Source of the DNA: Pseudomonadota bacterium
GTDB lineage: Bacteria; Pseudomonadota; Gammaproteobacteria; Steroidobacterales; Steroidobacteraceae
DNA: 64,000 nucleotides
NCBI GenBank assembly: GCA_025356075.1
Contig: JANXUT010000044.1
Span: 62,001 to 126,000 of the forward strand
Reading direction: 5' to 3'
The notes below the pieces were generated by a model, which did no database searches, was not told the origin of the DNA, and was given only the letters and a program-made list of their open reading frames with translations. Position 1 is the stretch's first letter, and each line of letters begins with the position of its first letter. Both the position numbers and the translations under genes were made by a program. Shown piece by piece: positions 16,510-25,031 of the stretch.

Positions 16510-17754
16510 TTGAGCACGGTCCCGCAAGGGCCCCTCGCCGGCAGCCTCGCGAGCGTGCTCGGCGAGGGCGCGTTCGTCCGCTATCTGCTGACCCGGTTCG
16601 CGGCTGGCGTCGCCGTGCAGATCCAGACCGTCGCCGTCGGCGTGCAGGTGTACTCGCTGACGCACGACCCGTTCGATCTGGGGCTCATCGGGCTCTCGCA
16701 GTTCGTGCCGTTCGTCGCCTGCGTCCTCATCGCCGGCCATGTCGCCGACCGCTTCGACCGTAAAGCCATCGTGCTCGGCTGCCTCGCGGTCCTGGTGCTC
16801 TGCGCCGGGGCGCTGGCGGTGTTCGCCGCGATCGGCATCCGGACTCCGGGCCCGGTGCTCGCCGTCATGGTCGTCTTTGGCATCGCGCGCGCGTTCATGG
16901 CGCCCGCGAGCACGGCGCTCATGCCGAACCTGGTGCCGAAGCCGCTCTTTGGCAGCGCGGTCGCGCTCAACTCATCCGCCTGGCAGATCGCCACCGTCGC
17001 GGGCCCCGCGCTCGGTGGCCTCATCTACGCGGCGACGAGCCCGAAGGTCGTCTACGGCATCGTCGCGGCGCTGCTTGGGCTCTCGGTCGCGTTCATGCTG
17101 GGCTTGAGGACGCCGAAGGCGGAAGTGGCGCCGGAGGCGGCGACCTGGCAGAGCGTCGTGGAGGGACTCAAATTCGTCTGGCGGCGCGAAGTGATCCTGG
17201 GCGCGATCTCGATGGATCTCTTCGCGGTGCTCTTTGGCGGGGCCACCGCGCTACTGCCGGCGATCGCGGCCGAGGTCCTGCACGTCGGCGTCGCCGGGAT
17301 CGGCTGGCTCAGGGCCGCGCCCGGCGCGGGAGCGGCCGTGACCGCCGCGTGGCTGACCTTCCGGCCGATCGACCGCCATGCCGGGCGGGCGATGTTCATC
17401 GGTGTCACGGTGTTTGGGCTCGCGACCATCGTGTTCGGGGTCTCGAGGAGCTTCTGGCTGTCGCTCGTCGCGCTCGTCCTGCTCGGCGCCGCCGACATGG
17501 TCAGCGTCTTCGTCCGCCACGTGCTCGTGCAGCTCGAGACGCCGGATGCGATGCGCGGGCGGGTCGGCGCGGTCAACTCGATGTTCATCGGCGCCTCCAA
17601 CGAGCTCGGCGAGTTCGAGTCGGGCGTCACGGCGGCGTGGTGGGGCTTGAAGCCCGCGGTCGTCGTCGGCGGGCTCGCGACGCTTGGCGTCTCGGCGCTG
17701 TGGGCGCGCTGGTTCCCGGCGCTTCGGCGCATGGACCGGTTCAAGACGGACTGA
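16510..17754 (+). CDS. MFS transporter (EntS/MFS_3-like exporter)
   Basis: A 414-residue major-facilitator protein with about twelve membrane spans. The motif-A-like loop AGHVADRFDRKAIVLG follows span 2, and the sequence FVRYLLTRFAAGVAVQIQTVAVGVQVYSLTHDPFDLGLIGL is typical of the EntS-like MFS_3 group. These export siderophores, drugs or similar small molecules by proton antiport; the substrate is unknown. The start is a TTG (16510), needed to retain the conserved first span. A TATACT at about 16472-16477 could be the promoter -10 element. The 197 bases upstream hold no gene that I can see. It converges with the diguanylate cyclase. Confidence 0.87.
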   Translation: MSTVPQGPLAGSLASVLGEGAFVRYLLTRFAAGVAVQIQTVAVGVQVYSLTHDPFDLGLIGLSQFVPFVACVLIAGHVADRFDRKAIVLGCLAVLVLCAGALAVFAAIGIRTPGPVLAVMVVFGIARAFMAPASTALMPNLVPKPLFGSAVALNSSAWQIATVAGPALGGLIYAATSPKVVYGIVAALLGLSVAFMLGLRTPKAEVAPEAATWQSVVEGLKFVWRREVILGAISMDLFAVLFGGATALLPAIAAEVLHVGVAGIGWLRAAPGAGAAVTAAWLTFRPIDRHAGRAMFIGVTVFGLATIVFGVSRSFWLSLVALVLLGAADMVSVFVRHVLVQLETPDAMRGRVGAVNSMFIGASNELGEFESGVTAAWWGLKPAVVVGGLATLGVSALWARWFPALRRMDRFKTD

Positions 17755-17782
17755 GGCCCCGGGCGGGCCTCGGGCGGAAGGC

Positions 17783-19651
17783 TCAGCCCGAACCCGAGGC
17801 GAGCTTGGCGATGTCGACCGACGCCGGATGCTCCATCTGGCGACGCGGCACGGCGCCCGTGATCTTGTCCGACTCGCCGATCTCGGCACGGTCGCGGCCG
17901 CCGTCCTTGGCGCGGTAGAGCGCATCGTCGGCGATCCGGATCAGCTGGTCGAAGCGCGAGTTCATCGCGGAGTCCGCGACGCCGAAGCTCGCGGTGAACA
18001 GCGGCGAGTTGCCGATGAGCTGCGCCTCGGCGAGGTTGGCGCGAATGCGCGCGATGACCTCGATCGCCTGCTGGCTGGTCGCGCGCGGCATCAGCAGCAC
18101 GAACTCCTCGCCACCCCAGCGCGCCGCGATGTCGCCCTCGCGCAGCGTCTTCCTGAGCACGTCCGCGAACTGCCGGAGCGCGTTGTCGCCCGCCTCGTGG
18201 CCGCGGGTGTCGTTCAGCCGCTTGAAGTGGTCGAGGTCGGCGAGCGCGACGGCGTAGGAGATGCCGCCGAGGTTTCGGACCGACTCCTCGAGCGAGCGGC
18301 GGTTGACGAGGCCGGTGAGGCTGTCGGTCGATGCCTGGCGCTGCGTCTTCTGGAACGCCCGCACCGTGCCGATGCGCGCGCCCGCCTGGATGCCGAGCGT
18401 CGTCAGGTGCGACAGCTGCAGCTTCGTCGCGACGACGCCGGCGGCGCCGGTCGCGTGCAGCACGCCGAGCGAGCGGCCCATGAAGCTGACCGGCACGCAC
18501 ACGGCAGACACCGGGCCGCACGGCCGGCCGCGCAGCCGCGCGCAGGCGTTGAGCGCCTCGCTGTCGGGGAAGGCGACCGGGTTGCCGCGGCGCACGGCAA
18601 CGCAGCTGAAGGGCGATTCGACGCCGCAGCCCGGCGTCCCCGCGAGCGGATGCGAGGTTGCGCACTCAAGGTGCGCGCGGCTCGAGTCGGCGACCAGGAG
18701 TTCCATCGGCATGTCCGGCGCGATCACCACCATCGCCCGCGAGATCGACGCGTGCACCTCGTCCTCGGTGTCGGACATCTCGAGCGCCTCGACCAGCTGC
18801 GTGCCGAACGCATCGCGATCGGCGTCGGCGCGCAGCTGCGTGATCATGCCGCTCAAGTGCTCGGCCATCGAGTTGAGCGCGCGCGCGAGCTGGCCGATCT
18901 CATCGCTCCCGGTCGAGGCGCTGCGGACCTTGAGGTCGCCGCCGGCCATCGCGTGCGCGACGTCGCGAACGCGCCGCACCGAGCTGCGGATCGAGGTCGA
19001 CACGAGCGCGACCAGCAGGCCGACCACGAGCGTCGTCACGATGAACGCCGACAGGATCCAGTTCTTGGCGGTGGCCGCGGCCTCGGCGGCGCCGGAGTTC
19101 GCGGCGACGATGCGCTGCGAGAAGAGCACCGTCTGCGCGTCCATCGACAGCCGCAGCGCATCGATCGACTCATCGAACGCCGGCAGCAGCCGTTGCGCGG
19201 CCTTCGGGTCCCGGAGCGCCAGGCGCCCCGTATCGAGCGCCCTCGACAGGAACGCCTCGGCGAGGCGCCTGACCTTCTGCTCGCTCTCGATCAGTTCCGG
19301 GGTCAGGTTGATGCGGTCGAGCGTCTGCAGGTCCTTGCGAAAGTCGAGCACCGTATCGTTGAAGGATTTCTCGAGGTCGCTCTGCTCCTCGGCGGTGAGC
19401 TGTGCGCCGGCGAGCGCGCGGTTGACGTCGGCACGCAAGGATGCGTGCAGCATGTCGGCGTCCTGGTGGTAGCGCGCGGCCTTGCTGATGAGCGCGAGGT
19501 CGTTCATCGACTGGCTCTGCGCGTTGAGCGCGGTCCAGGCGATGACGCTCACGATGACGAGCGCCACCTGCAGCAGGGCGTTGATGAGCAGCAGCCGCCC
19601 ACCGATGGACAGGCCCTTCAGTTTGACAATTTGTGCGATGCGGGCGATCAA
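17783..19651 (-). CDS. Membrane diguanylate cyclase: HAMP-GAF-GGDEF
   Basis: A 622-residue inner-membrane signalling enzyme making c-di-GMP from two GTP. It has a first span at about 18-41, a mostly helical periplasmic sensor to about 195, a second span at 198-218, HAMP at about 215-270, a GAF-like domain at about 282-430 with several cysteines (330, 342, 350, 370, 378, 385), and a GGDEF domain from about 440. The active site is GGEEF at 513-517, a functional variant. The product-inhibition I-site RxxD (504-507) sits five residues before it. It is last in a run with the binding-protein-like gene, porin and SCO gene, suggesting its periplasmic domain senses something those proteins handle. Confidence 0.93.
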   Translation of the reverse strand: MIARIAQIVKLKGLSIGGRLLLINALLQVALVIVSVIAWTALNAQSQSMNDLALISKAARYHQDADMLHASLRADVNRALAGAQLTAEEQSDLEKSFNDTVLDFRKDLQTLDRINLTPELIESEQKVRRLAEAFLSRALDTGRLALRDPKAAQRLLPAFDESIDALRLSMDAQTVLFSQRIVAANSGAAEAAATAKNWILSAFIVTTLVVGLLVALVSTSIRSSVRRVRDVAHAMAGGDLKVRSASTGSDEIGQLARALNSMAEHLSGMITQLRADADRDAFGTQLVEALEMSDTEDEVHASISRAMVVIAPDMPMELLVADSSRAHLECATSHPLAGTPGCGVESPFSCVAVRRGNPVAFPDSEALNACARLRGRPCGPVSAVCVPVSFMGRSLGVLHATGAAGVVATKLQLSHLTTLGIQAGARIGTVRAFQKTQRQASTDSLTGLVNRRSLEESVRNLGGISYAVALADLDHFKRLNDTRGHEAGDNALRQFADVLRKTLREGDIAARWGGEEFVLLMPRATSQQAIEVIARIRANLAEAQLIGNSPLFTASFGVADSAMNSRFDQLIRIADDALYRAKDGGRDRAEIGESDKITGAVPRRQMEHPASVDIAKLASGSG

Positions 19652-19788
19652 CCGAGGACTCCAGTTCGTCTCACGGGTTATCGAGCGGTTCAGCGTGTCC
19701 CTGAAGGCGGCCGGGCGGGACCGGATGCGGGTCCGTGACGTGGCTCACGGTCGCGAGGGCGGGGCCGGGGCGGGCGGCCGGTTGGGCG

Positions 19789-20232
19789 TTAGAACTTGGC
19801 GATGACGCTGACGCCGGCGAGGGGCGCCGTCGTCACGTAGCTGCAGCCACCCGGGGTCTGCTTCACGTACGCGAAGGCCTCCGCGTCGCTCGCCGTCACG
19901 GGCGGCGGGTTGACGCCGTCGCGGAAGGACTTGCGCGTCCAGATGCCGGCGTACTTCACCGCGCCGATCTTGAGGACCTTCTCGAGGAAGGCGCTCTGTG
20001 CGGCGCTGTTGTCGGCCGGCGAGAGCTTGATCGCGCCGGCGAAGCCCTTGTTGCCGACAAACACGTCGTGCACGTCCGCCGCCTGCAGCGTGATGCCGAC
20101 GTTACAGACGATGTACACATCGCCCGCCGCGGTCGCGCTTGCCCAGCTGCAGAGGAAAACGCCGAGCACGAACGCCAGCGCGCCGGGGCGCAGCGGCCGC
20201 GGGGGCCCTGCGGTGCTAGAAGCGGATCGCAT
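19789..20232 (-). CDS. Small periplasmic phosphate-binding-protein-like protein
   Basis: A 147-residue exported protein. The N terminus has a signal peptide (LRPGALAFVLGVFLCSWASATAAG). The mature part has VYIVCNVGITLQAADVHDVFVGNK, a pattern of the PstS-like PBP superfamily in which the substrate-binding loop follows the first strand, and WTRKSFRDGVNPPPVTASDAEAFAYVKQTPGGCSYV, which recalls the LPGxIGYV segment of PstS-like proteins. It is much shorter than PstS, so only one lobe is present. ATG 20232 overlaps the end of the upstream porin gene by 17 bases, implying translational coupling. It probably binds a small anion or acts as an accessory of the downstream cyclase; that role is inference. 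Confidence 0.65.
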   Translation of the reverse strand: MRSASSTAGPPRPLRPGALAFVLGVFLCSWASATAAGDVYIVCNVGITLQAADVHDVFVGNKGFAGAIKLSPADNSAAQSAFLEKVLKIGAVKYAGIWTRKSFRDGVNPPPVTASDAEAFAYVKQTPGGCSYVTTAPLAGVSVIAKF

Positions 20233-21547
20233 ATTGCACCAGCGCTTCCGAATACTGGCCGACCACCCGGTCCGTGTCGTGCGTGCTCGCAAACTCGAAT
20301 TTTAGCGCCGACTTGATGTCGATATCGAAGCGGACGCCAAGCGCGCTGCGGTAGTAGGAATTCCCCCGGTTCTGCTCGAGGAAGTAGTGATCGCTCTGCT
20401 TGAACGCGCCGCGCTCGTAGCGCAGGTAGGGTACGCCCCACGCGGCCCGGTAGCCGAGCTGGCCGAAGCCGGCTTCGCTGCGGTGGTGGCCGGTGCCGCC
20501 GGACAGATCCTCGTTGTTGAACAGGTAAAGCTCGGCCATCGCCTCCCAGTCGTCGGTGTCGTAGACGCCGTAGGCGCCGGCCATGTTGAGCCGCGTCATG
20601 TTGGGGATGAGCTCGTTGTCCTCGATGCGCGCGCTCAGGCCGTGCACGCCGAGCGCGAGACCTTCGGCGAGCTCGGAGCTGAACTGGTAGCCGATTCGCC
20701 CGCCGACGATGGGGTTGCCGTGCTCGTTGCCGGCATTCCTCATGTCGAGGACGCCATCGAGGATCGCCTGGCCGTTGCCGGCGTAGAAGTCGTAGAGCAC
20801 TTTGCCCGTTCCCACGCGCTCGGAGCCCGCAAGCCAGGCGCCGACGGTGTGCGCCGGCAGGCTCCCGCCCTGGTCCTCGAAGGCGAGGAACTTCGGGCGC
20901 CTGAGCGAGTTTGAGATCCACGCGCCGTGATGGAGCGCGGTGTTCACGTAGCCGTAGGGCGTGTGAAAGCGCCCGAGCCAGACGGTGGCCTCGTCGCTGA
21001 ACTGGTAGCCGATCTGCGCGCGCTCAAGATCGACGCTGACCGCGCCGGCGGTAGCCACCTCGAAGTTGAGTTCGAACAGCGCGAGCGCCCGCTCGCCGAG
21101 CCTTGGCGTCAGGTAGAAGTCGAGGTTGCCGACGTCGAACCCCTTCAGGACCGGCGTGTACGGGTTGTGGTTGCCGGCACCGACGTCCGCGAAGCCGTGC
21201 ACGGGCAGGCCCGTGTCGTCGGAGCGCCGGGTGGCGTTCGCCGTCTCGATCTGCTGGACCTTCTGCTCGACGGCCTCGATCCGCGCAGCCTCGGCCGGCG
21301 CTGGCGCGGCGGCGGGCGCGACGGTGGCGCCCGGCGTCGCCTTGGCCTGCCTGGTCTCAAGCTCGCGCACCCGCGCGGCGAGTGCGTCGATCATCTGCAG
21401 GCTCTTGTCGAGCTTCTCCTGCATCGCCTGAAGCTTCTCGGCGTCCGAGTCGGCCGCGTGCGCACCCACGGGCGCGAGCGCAACGGCGGCCGCGAGCACG
21501 AGGCTCCTGAGGGCGGTATCGACCCGAGCTGAACTAATGCCTCGCAT
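20216..21547 (-). CDS. Outer-membrane porin-like beta-barrel with N-terminal coiled coil
   Basis: A 443-residue exported protein. The signal peptide (SLVLAAAVALAPVGAHA) is followed by a heptad-rich coiled coil (about 34-70), an Ala/Pro linker and a second short coiled coil. Alternating strands then run from about residue 110 to the C-terminal Phe, which is the BAM signal of outer-membrane barrels. The coiled-coil-plus-barrel layout is like OprP/OprO or OprB-type porins with trimerising N-termini. It probably forms an anion or solute channel. ATG 21547 is chosen over 21628, with CGGAG upstream. It follows the SCO gene by 16 bases on the same strand. Confidence 0.8.
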   Translation of the reverse strand: MRGISSARVDTALRSLVLAAAVALAPVGAHAADSDAEKLQAMQEKLDKSLQMIDALAARVRELETRQAKATPGATVAPAAAPAPAEAARIEAVEQKVQQIETANATRRSDDTGLPVHGFADVGAGNHNPYTPVLKGFDVGNLDFYLTPRLGERALALFELNFEVATAGAVSVDLERAQIGYQFSDEATVWLGRFHTPYGYVNTALHHGAWISNSLRRPKFLAFEDQGGSLPAHTVGAWLAGSERVGTGKVLYDFYAGNGQAILDGVLDMRNAGNEHGNPIVGGRIGYQFSSELAEGLALGVHGLSARIEDNELIPNMTRLNMAGAYGVYDTDDWEAMAELYLFNNEDLSGGTGHHRSEAGFGQLGYRAAWGVPYLRYERGAFKQSDHYFLEQNRGNSYYRSALGVRFDIDIKSALKFEFASTHDTDRVVGQYSEALVQYAIRF

Positions 21548-21563
21548 GAACACTCCGCTATGC

Positions 21564-22106
21564 CTAAAACGCCGCTGCCCAACCGGGCTGGGCGGGATCG
21601 GCGGCGGCAACCAGCCGGCCGGCCGCATCGAACACGACCACGCGCGAGTCGTGCATCACGTGCTCGTCGTAGTTCCAGAACTCGAAGCCGAGCGCGCGGG
21701 CAAGCCGCTCAGTGTCCGCGCGCGAGCCCCCGAGGAAGGACCAGTTGGCGCGATCCAGGTGGTGGAGCGCGCGGTACTCTCGCCAGGTCGCGGCATCGTC
21801 GTGCGCGGGGTCGTAGCCGACGATGACGAAGTCGGCGCTGCGGCCGCGGGCATCGAAGTCCGCCTGCAGCCGCTTGAGCGCCCCGATCGTCGCCGGGCAG
21901 ATCCGGTGGCAGCTCGCGTAGGCCATCGTCAGCACCACCGGCCGGCCGAGGTGGGCGCTGAGCGCGACCGGGAGGCCCTTCTCGTCGTGCCAGGACTGCG
22001 GCAGCTCGCCCAACCGCGGGCCGCTCGCGAGGCCAAGCACCGCGAGGAGGAGGGCCACGCCGAGCAGGGCCCGGCCGGCCTTCGAGTAAATTTCGGTGGG
22101 CACCAT
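21564..22106 (-). CDS. SCO1/SenC-family copper chaperone-like protein
   Basis: A 180-residue membrane-anchored thioredoxin-fold protein. One N-terminal span (about 11-29) precedes the domain. Copper ligands are Cys66 and Cys70 in ASCHRIC and His148 or His151 in DEHVMHDSRVVVFD, matching the CxxxC-plus-His set of SCO proteins that deliver copper to the CuA site of cytochrome oxidase. ATG 22106 starts just before the span; the in-frame start at 22253 would add an arginine/proline-rich tail. No cytochrome oxidase genes are nearby, so it may instead serve a thiol-redox or other copper role. It heads the porin, binding-protein and cyclase run. Confidence 0.85.
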   Translation of the reverse strand: MVPTEIYSKAGRALLGVALLLAVLGLASGPRLGELPQSWHDEKGLPVALSAHLGRPVVLTMAYASCHRICPATIGALKRLQADFDARGRSADFVIVGYDPAHDDAATWREYRALHHLDRANWSFLGGSRADTERLARALGFEFWNYDEHVMHDSRVVVFDAAGRLVAAADPAQPGWAAAF

Positions 22107-22330
22107 CGGTCGCGACTCCCGGCCAGGCGCGCTCTCCTCGACCGCCGCCTGGCTACCTGGGGCCCGTGCGAGAGCGCCCCGCGCTTCGGCGGGCACCGCA
22201 CGCGGTCCGTTGGGTCGGTTATCGGCGTCGGCGGGAAGGACTTGAACGACCAAGCCACCCGAGCCGCCCGGTCAATCCTGGCCGGCTCCCGCCGATAACC
22301 TTCCGGGGCGCAACGCGGGGTCGCAGGCAC

Positions 22331-23869
22331 ATGAAGGCGCGCTGGACGGTCGGGGTGGGGCTCCTCCTGAGCGCCGCGAGCGCGCTCGCGGGGACGCCGC
22401 AGTTCGATGCGCTGCGCGACGGGCTCGAGGCCGGCCACGTCGGCACCGTGGAAGCCCTGGTCGCGGCCCTCCCGGGAAGCTTGCGCGACGCTTACGCGCT
22501 CGCGTTCGCGAGCCGGAGCCTCCAGGGGGCCTCCTTCGCGAGCCCCCGCGCGATCCTCTACGGCACCGACGCGACCTTCATCGTCACGTTCAACGGCGAG
22601 GCCCCCGAGCGCGGCCACGCGACCGTCGAGACGATGGAGTTCGATGCGAGCGCGAACCGGTTCGTGCTGCGTGAGATCGGCTTCGCCGCGGATGGCGATC
22701 CGGCCGGCCGCTCGATCTCGGAGCCGAACCCCGCCCGCTGCCTCGCCTGCCACGGCACGCCGGCCCGCCCGATCTGGGATCTGCCACCGGCGTGGCCCGG
22801 CATCTACGGCGAACGCTACGGGGCGGGTCTTTCGAGCGCGGAGAAGGCCGGCATTGAGGCCTTCCTCGCGCGCCAACCGACGCACCCCCGCTACCGCTAC
22901 CTCGAGGACGCAACGCGTTTCGCGGCGCGCTCCAACTACGTGCCGGACGGCCGCGCGGTGTACAGCGGCGCGAGCCTCGAGCCGCCCAATGCACGCCTCT
23001 CGACGCTGCTCGCGGCGCTCAACGCGCGCTCGATCCTCGCGGAGCTCGTCGCAGCGCCGGGTTTCGCGGCGCACCGCTATGCGCTCCTCGCCGCGACGAG
23101 CGCCGCCTGCGGACCACCCGAAGCCTATTACCCGCAATCCCGCCAGGGCGACATCCGCCGCGAGTTCGGCGCATTCCGCGAGCGCACGCGGCTCGCCCGG
23201 GCGCGCGAGGCGAACGCGAAGACCGAGCGCCGCACGGGCGTGAAGCGCGCCGCCTCGGGCGCCGGAGCAACCGCGGGACTCGAGGCGCTTCGCTTCGTGA
23301 CGGAGGAGGGCCTCGGGCTTTCGACGGCGCACTGGTCGCTCGCGCTCGAGCACGGCGCGGCGGCGCGCGCGGCGCCCGAAGGCGCGACGACCCTCGAGCG
23401 CGGCCTCCTCGAGCTCGCCGCGGCGGAGGATCCGGGGCTTCGGAACCTCGTCACGTACCGCGGCTACACCGCGACCGACGGCTACTGCAGCTACTTGAAG
23501 CGCGCGAGCCGCCGCGCGCTCGCCGCCTGGGACGAGGGCCATCCGCCCCGCGCGGCCCTCGCGAGCGCGGCACCCCTCGCGACGGCCACGGCAGGCGCTC
23601 CGGCGCCCGCGCTCCTTGGAAGCTGCGCCGCGTGCCACACGGGCGAGGTCGCCCCGGCGATTCCCTTCTCGGTGCCCGACCTGCTCGCCGAGCGGCTCCT
23701 CGAGGGCGAGTACCCCCACGGGCGGCTGCTCGATGAAATCCTCTACCGCCTCGGCCCGGAGTCCGGTGCGGCGCGGATGCCGCGGGGCACCACCGTGACC
23801 GCCGCGGAACAACACGAGCTCGAGGTCTATTTCCTGTCGCTGCCGCCGCGCCTGGCCGATCGACGCTAG
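22331..23869 (+). CDS. Secreted dihaem c-type cytochrome-like protein of unknown role
   Basis: A 512-residue exported protein with signal peptide (1-20, ending ASALA). Two haem-c attachment motifs are present: CLACH at 137-141 and CAACH at 432-436, nearly 300 residues apart. A C-terminal Met in ARMPRG (Met483) is a plausible axial ligand for the second haem. The region around the first haem reads SEPNPARCLACHGTPARPIWD. The central region carries no motif I recognise. It is probably a periplasmic electron carrier or oxidoreductase. It diverges from the SCO gene; the 224 bases between them must carry both promoters, but I find no distinct motif there. Confidence 0.75.
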   Translation: MKARWTVGVGLLLSAASALAGTPQFDALRDGLEAGHVGTVEALVAALPGSLRDAYALAFASRSLQGASFASPRAILYGTDATFIVTFNGEAPERGHATVETMEFDASANRFVLREIGFAADGDPAGRSISEPNPARCLACHGTPARPIWDLPPAWPGIYGERYGAGLSSAEKAGIEAFLARQPTHPRYRYLEDATRFAARSNYVPDGRAVYSGASLEPPNARLSTLLAALNARSILAELVAAPGFAAHRYALLAATSAACGPPEAYYPQSRQGDIRREFGAFRERTRLARAREANAKTERRTGVKRAASGAGATAGLEALRFVTEEGLGLSTAHWSLALEHGAAARAAPEGATTLERGLLELAAAEDPGLRNLVTYRGYTATDGYCSYLKRASRRALAAWDEGHPPRAALASAAPLATATAGAPAPALLGSCAACHTGEVAPAIPFSVPDLLAERLLEGEYPHGRLLDEILYRLGPESGAARMPRGTTVTAAEQHELEVYFLSLPPRLADRR

Positions 23870-23879
23870 GGAGTGCTCG

Positions 23880-23905
23880 CCGGCCCTCCCCGGAAGGCGG
23901 GCCGG
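23880..23905 (+). terminator. Weak hairpin after the dihaem protein gene
   Basis: CCGGCCC (23880-23886) pairs with GGGCCGG (23899-23905) around a 12-base loop, 10 bases after the stop codon. No T-tract follows. It separates the dihaem gene from the SOS-controlled gene downstream. Confidence 0.35.
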
Positions 23906-23921
23906 TACTGTCCCGCGGAGT

Positions 23922-23941
23922 TACTGTATATTTATACAGCA
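23922..23941 (+). promoter_or_regulatory. LexA (SOS) box overlapping the start of the radical SAM gene
   Basis: The sequence at 23924-23939 is CTGT-ATATTTAT-ACAG, matching the proteobacterial LexA consensus CTGT-N8-ACAG with an AT-rich core; flanking TA on the left also matches. It ends one base before the start codon at 23941, so LexA would cover both the core promoter and the initiation site. Such an AT-rich palindrome is conspicuous in this GC-rich DNA. TATATT inside the box (23927-23932) may be the -10 element; transcription would then start almost at the ATG. Confidence 0.88.
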
Positions 23942-25017
23942 TGAACCCCCCGATTACCGGTCGCGGCGCTCTCTCGAACCGCCCGTCGCGCTTTCAGGCG
24001 ACGGTGCCGGAGGCGGACCCGGAGGTCGTCCGGACGGGGCCCGACGATGAGGTCCTGCCGCCGCGACATCCCGCGACCGAGGTCCGGATCGACCCGACCC
24101 GGACGATCATTTCAAGGAACAAGTCCCCGGACGTTCCGTTCGACCAGTCGATCAACCCGTACCGCGGGTGCGAGCACGGCTGCATCTACTGCTTCGCCCG
24201 CCCGACGCACGCCTACCTCGACCACTCGCCCGGCCTCGACTTCGAGACGATCCTGTATGCCAAGCCCGATGCCGCGAAGCTGCTCGAGGCGGAGCTCAGG
24301 CGCCCGGCCTATCGCCCCGAGGTCATCCACCTCGGCGCCAACACCGATCCTTACCAGCCGATCGAGCGCGAGCTTGGGATTACCCGCTCGATCCTCCAGA
24401 AGGCGCTCGAGTTCGGGCACCCGATCACGGTGCTGACGAAGAGCGCGCTCGTCGAGCGCGACCTCGACATCCTTAGCAAGCTCGCCAGCCGCGGCCTCAC
24501 GCGCGCGTTCGTCAGCATCACGACGCTCGACAAGGACCTGAAGCGCACGCTCGAGCCGCGCGCGGCCTCGGCCGCGGCGCGCCTGCGCGCCGTGCGCGCG
24601 CTCGTCGACGCCGGCGTTCCGACCGGCGTCATGGTCGCGCCCGTGATACCGCTCGTGACAGACGGCGAGATCGAGGCGATCCTCGAGGCGGCGCGCGATG
24701 CCGGGGCGAGCCGCGCGGGCTGGACGCTCCTCAGGCTCCCGCTCGAGGTGAAGGACCTTTTCAAGGAATGGCTCCTCGCGCACCGGCCGCTCGCGGCGGC
24801 GCACGTGATGAGTCTCCTCAAGGGCGCCCGCGGCGGGGCCGAGAACGATCCGCGCTTCGGTCACCGCATGCGGGGCGAGGGCGCGTACGCCGAGCTCATC
24901 GGCCAGCGATTCAAGACGGCGGCGCGGCGCCTCGGCTTCGAGGAGGGCCGGGCGGCGCCGCTCGACCTCACGCAGTTCCGCCCGCCGCCGCCGGGTGGCC
25001 AGCTCGCGCTCTGGTAG
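23941..25017 (+). CDS. Radical SAM protein of the PA0069/SplB-like family, SOS-controlled
   Basis: A 358-residue radical SAM enzyme. The [4Fe-4S] cluster motif is Cys77-x3-Cys81-x2-Cys84 (CEHGCIYC), preceded by SINPYRG. Later motifs HLGANTDPYQPIE and TVLTKS fit the SplB-related group of PA0069-like proteins. The N terminus GRGALSNRPSRF is conserved in relatives, supporting ATG 23941 although no Shine-Dalgarno lies close (GGAG is about 20 bases up), so the mRNA may be leaderless. Spore photoproduct lyase repairs DNA by radical chemistry, and PA0069 is reported in the Pseudomonas LexA regulon. With the LexA box here, a DNA-damage function is likely, but the reaction is unproven. Confidence 0.9.
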   Translation: MNPPITGRGALSNRPSRFQATVPEADPEVVRTGPDDEVLPPRHPATEVRIDPTRTIISRNKSPDVPFDQSINPYRGCEHGCIYCFARPTHAYLDHSPGLDFETILYAKPDAAKLLEAELRRPAYRPEVIHLGANTDPYQPIERELGITRSILQKALEFGHPITVLTKSALVERDLDILSKLASRGLTRAFVSITTLDKDLKRTLEPRAASAAARLRAVRALVDAGVPTGVMVAPVIPLVTDGEIEAILEAARDAGASRAGWTLLRLPLEVKDLFKEWLLAHRPLAAAHVMSLLKGARGGAENDPRFGHRMRGEGAYAELIGQRFKTAARRLGFEEGRAAPLDLTQFRPPPPGGQLALW

Positions 25018-25031
25018 CGCGAGCTCGGCCT

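Noticed and set aside
17684-19738. 684-codon open frame antisense to the diguanylate cyclase
   Set aside because: A shadow of the GGDEF gene, whose domains are complete on the other strand.
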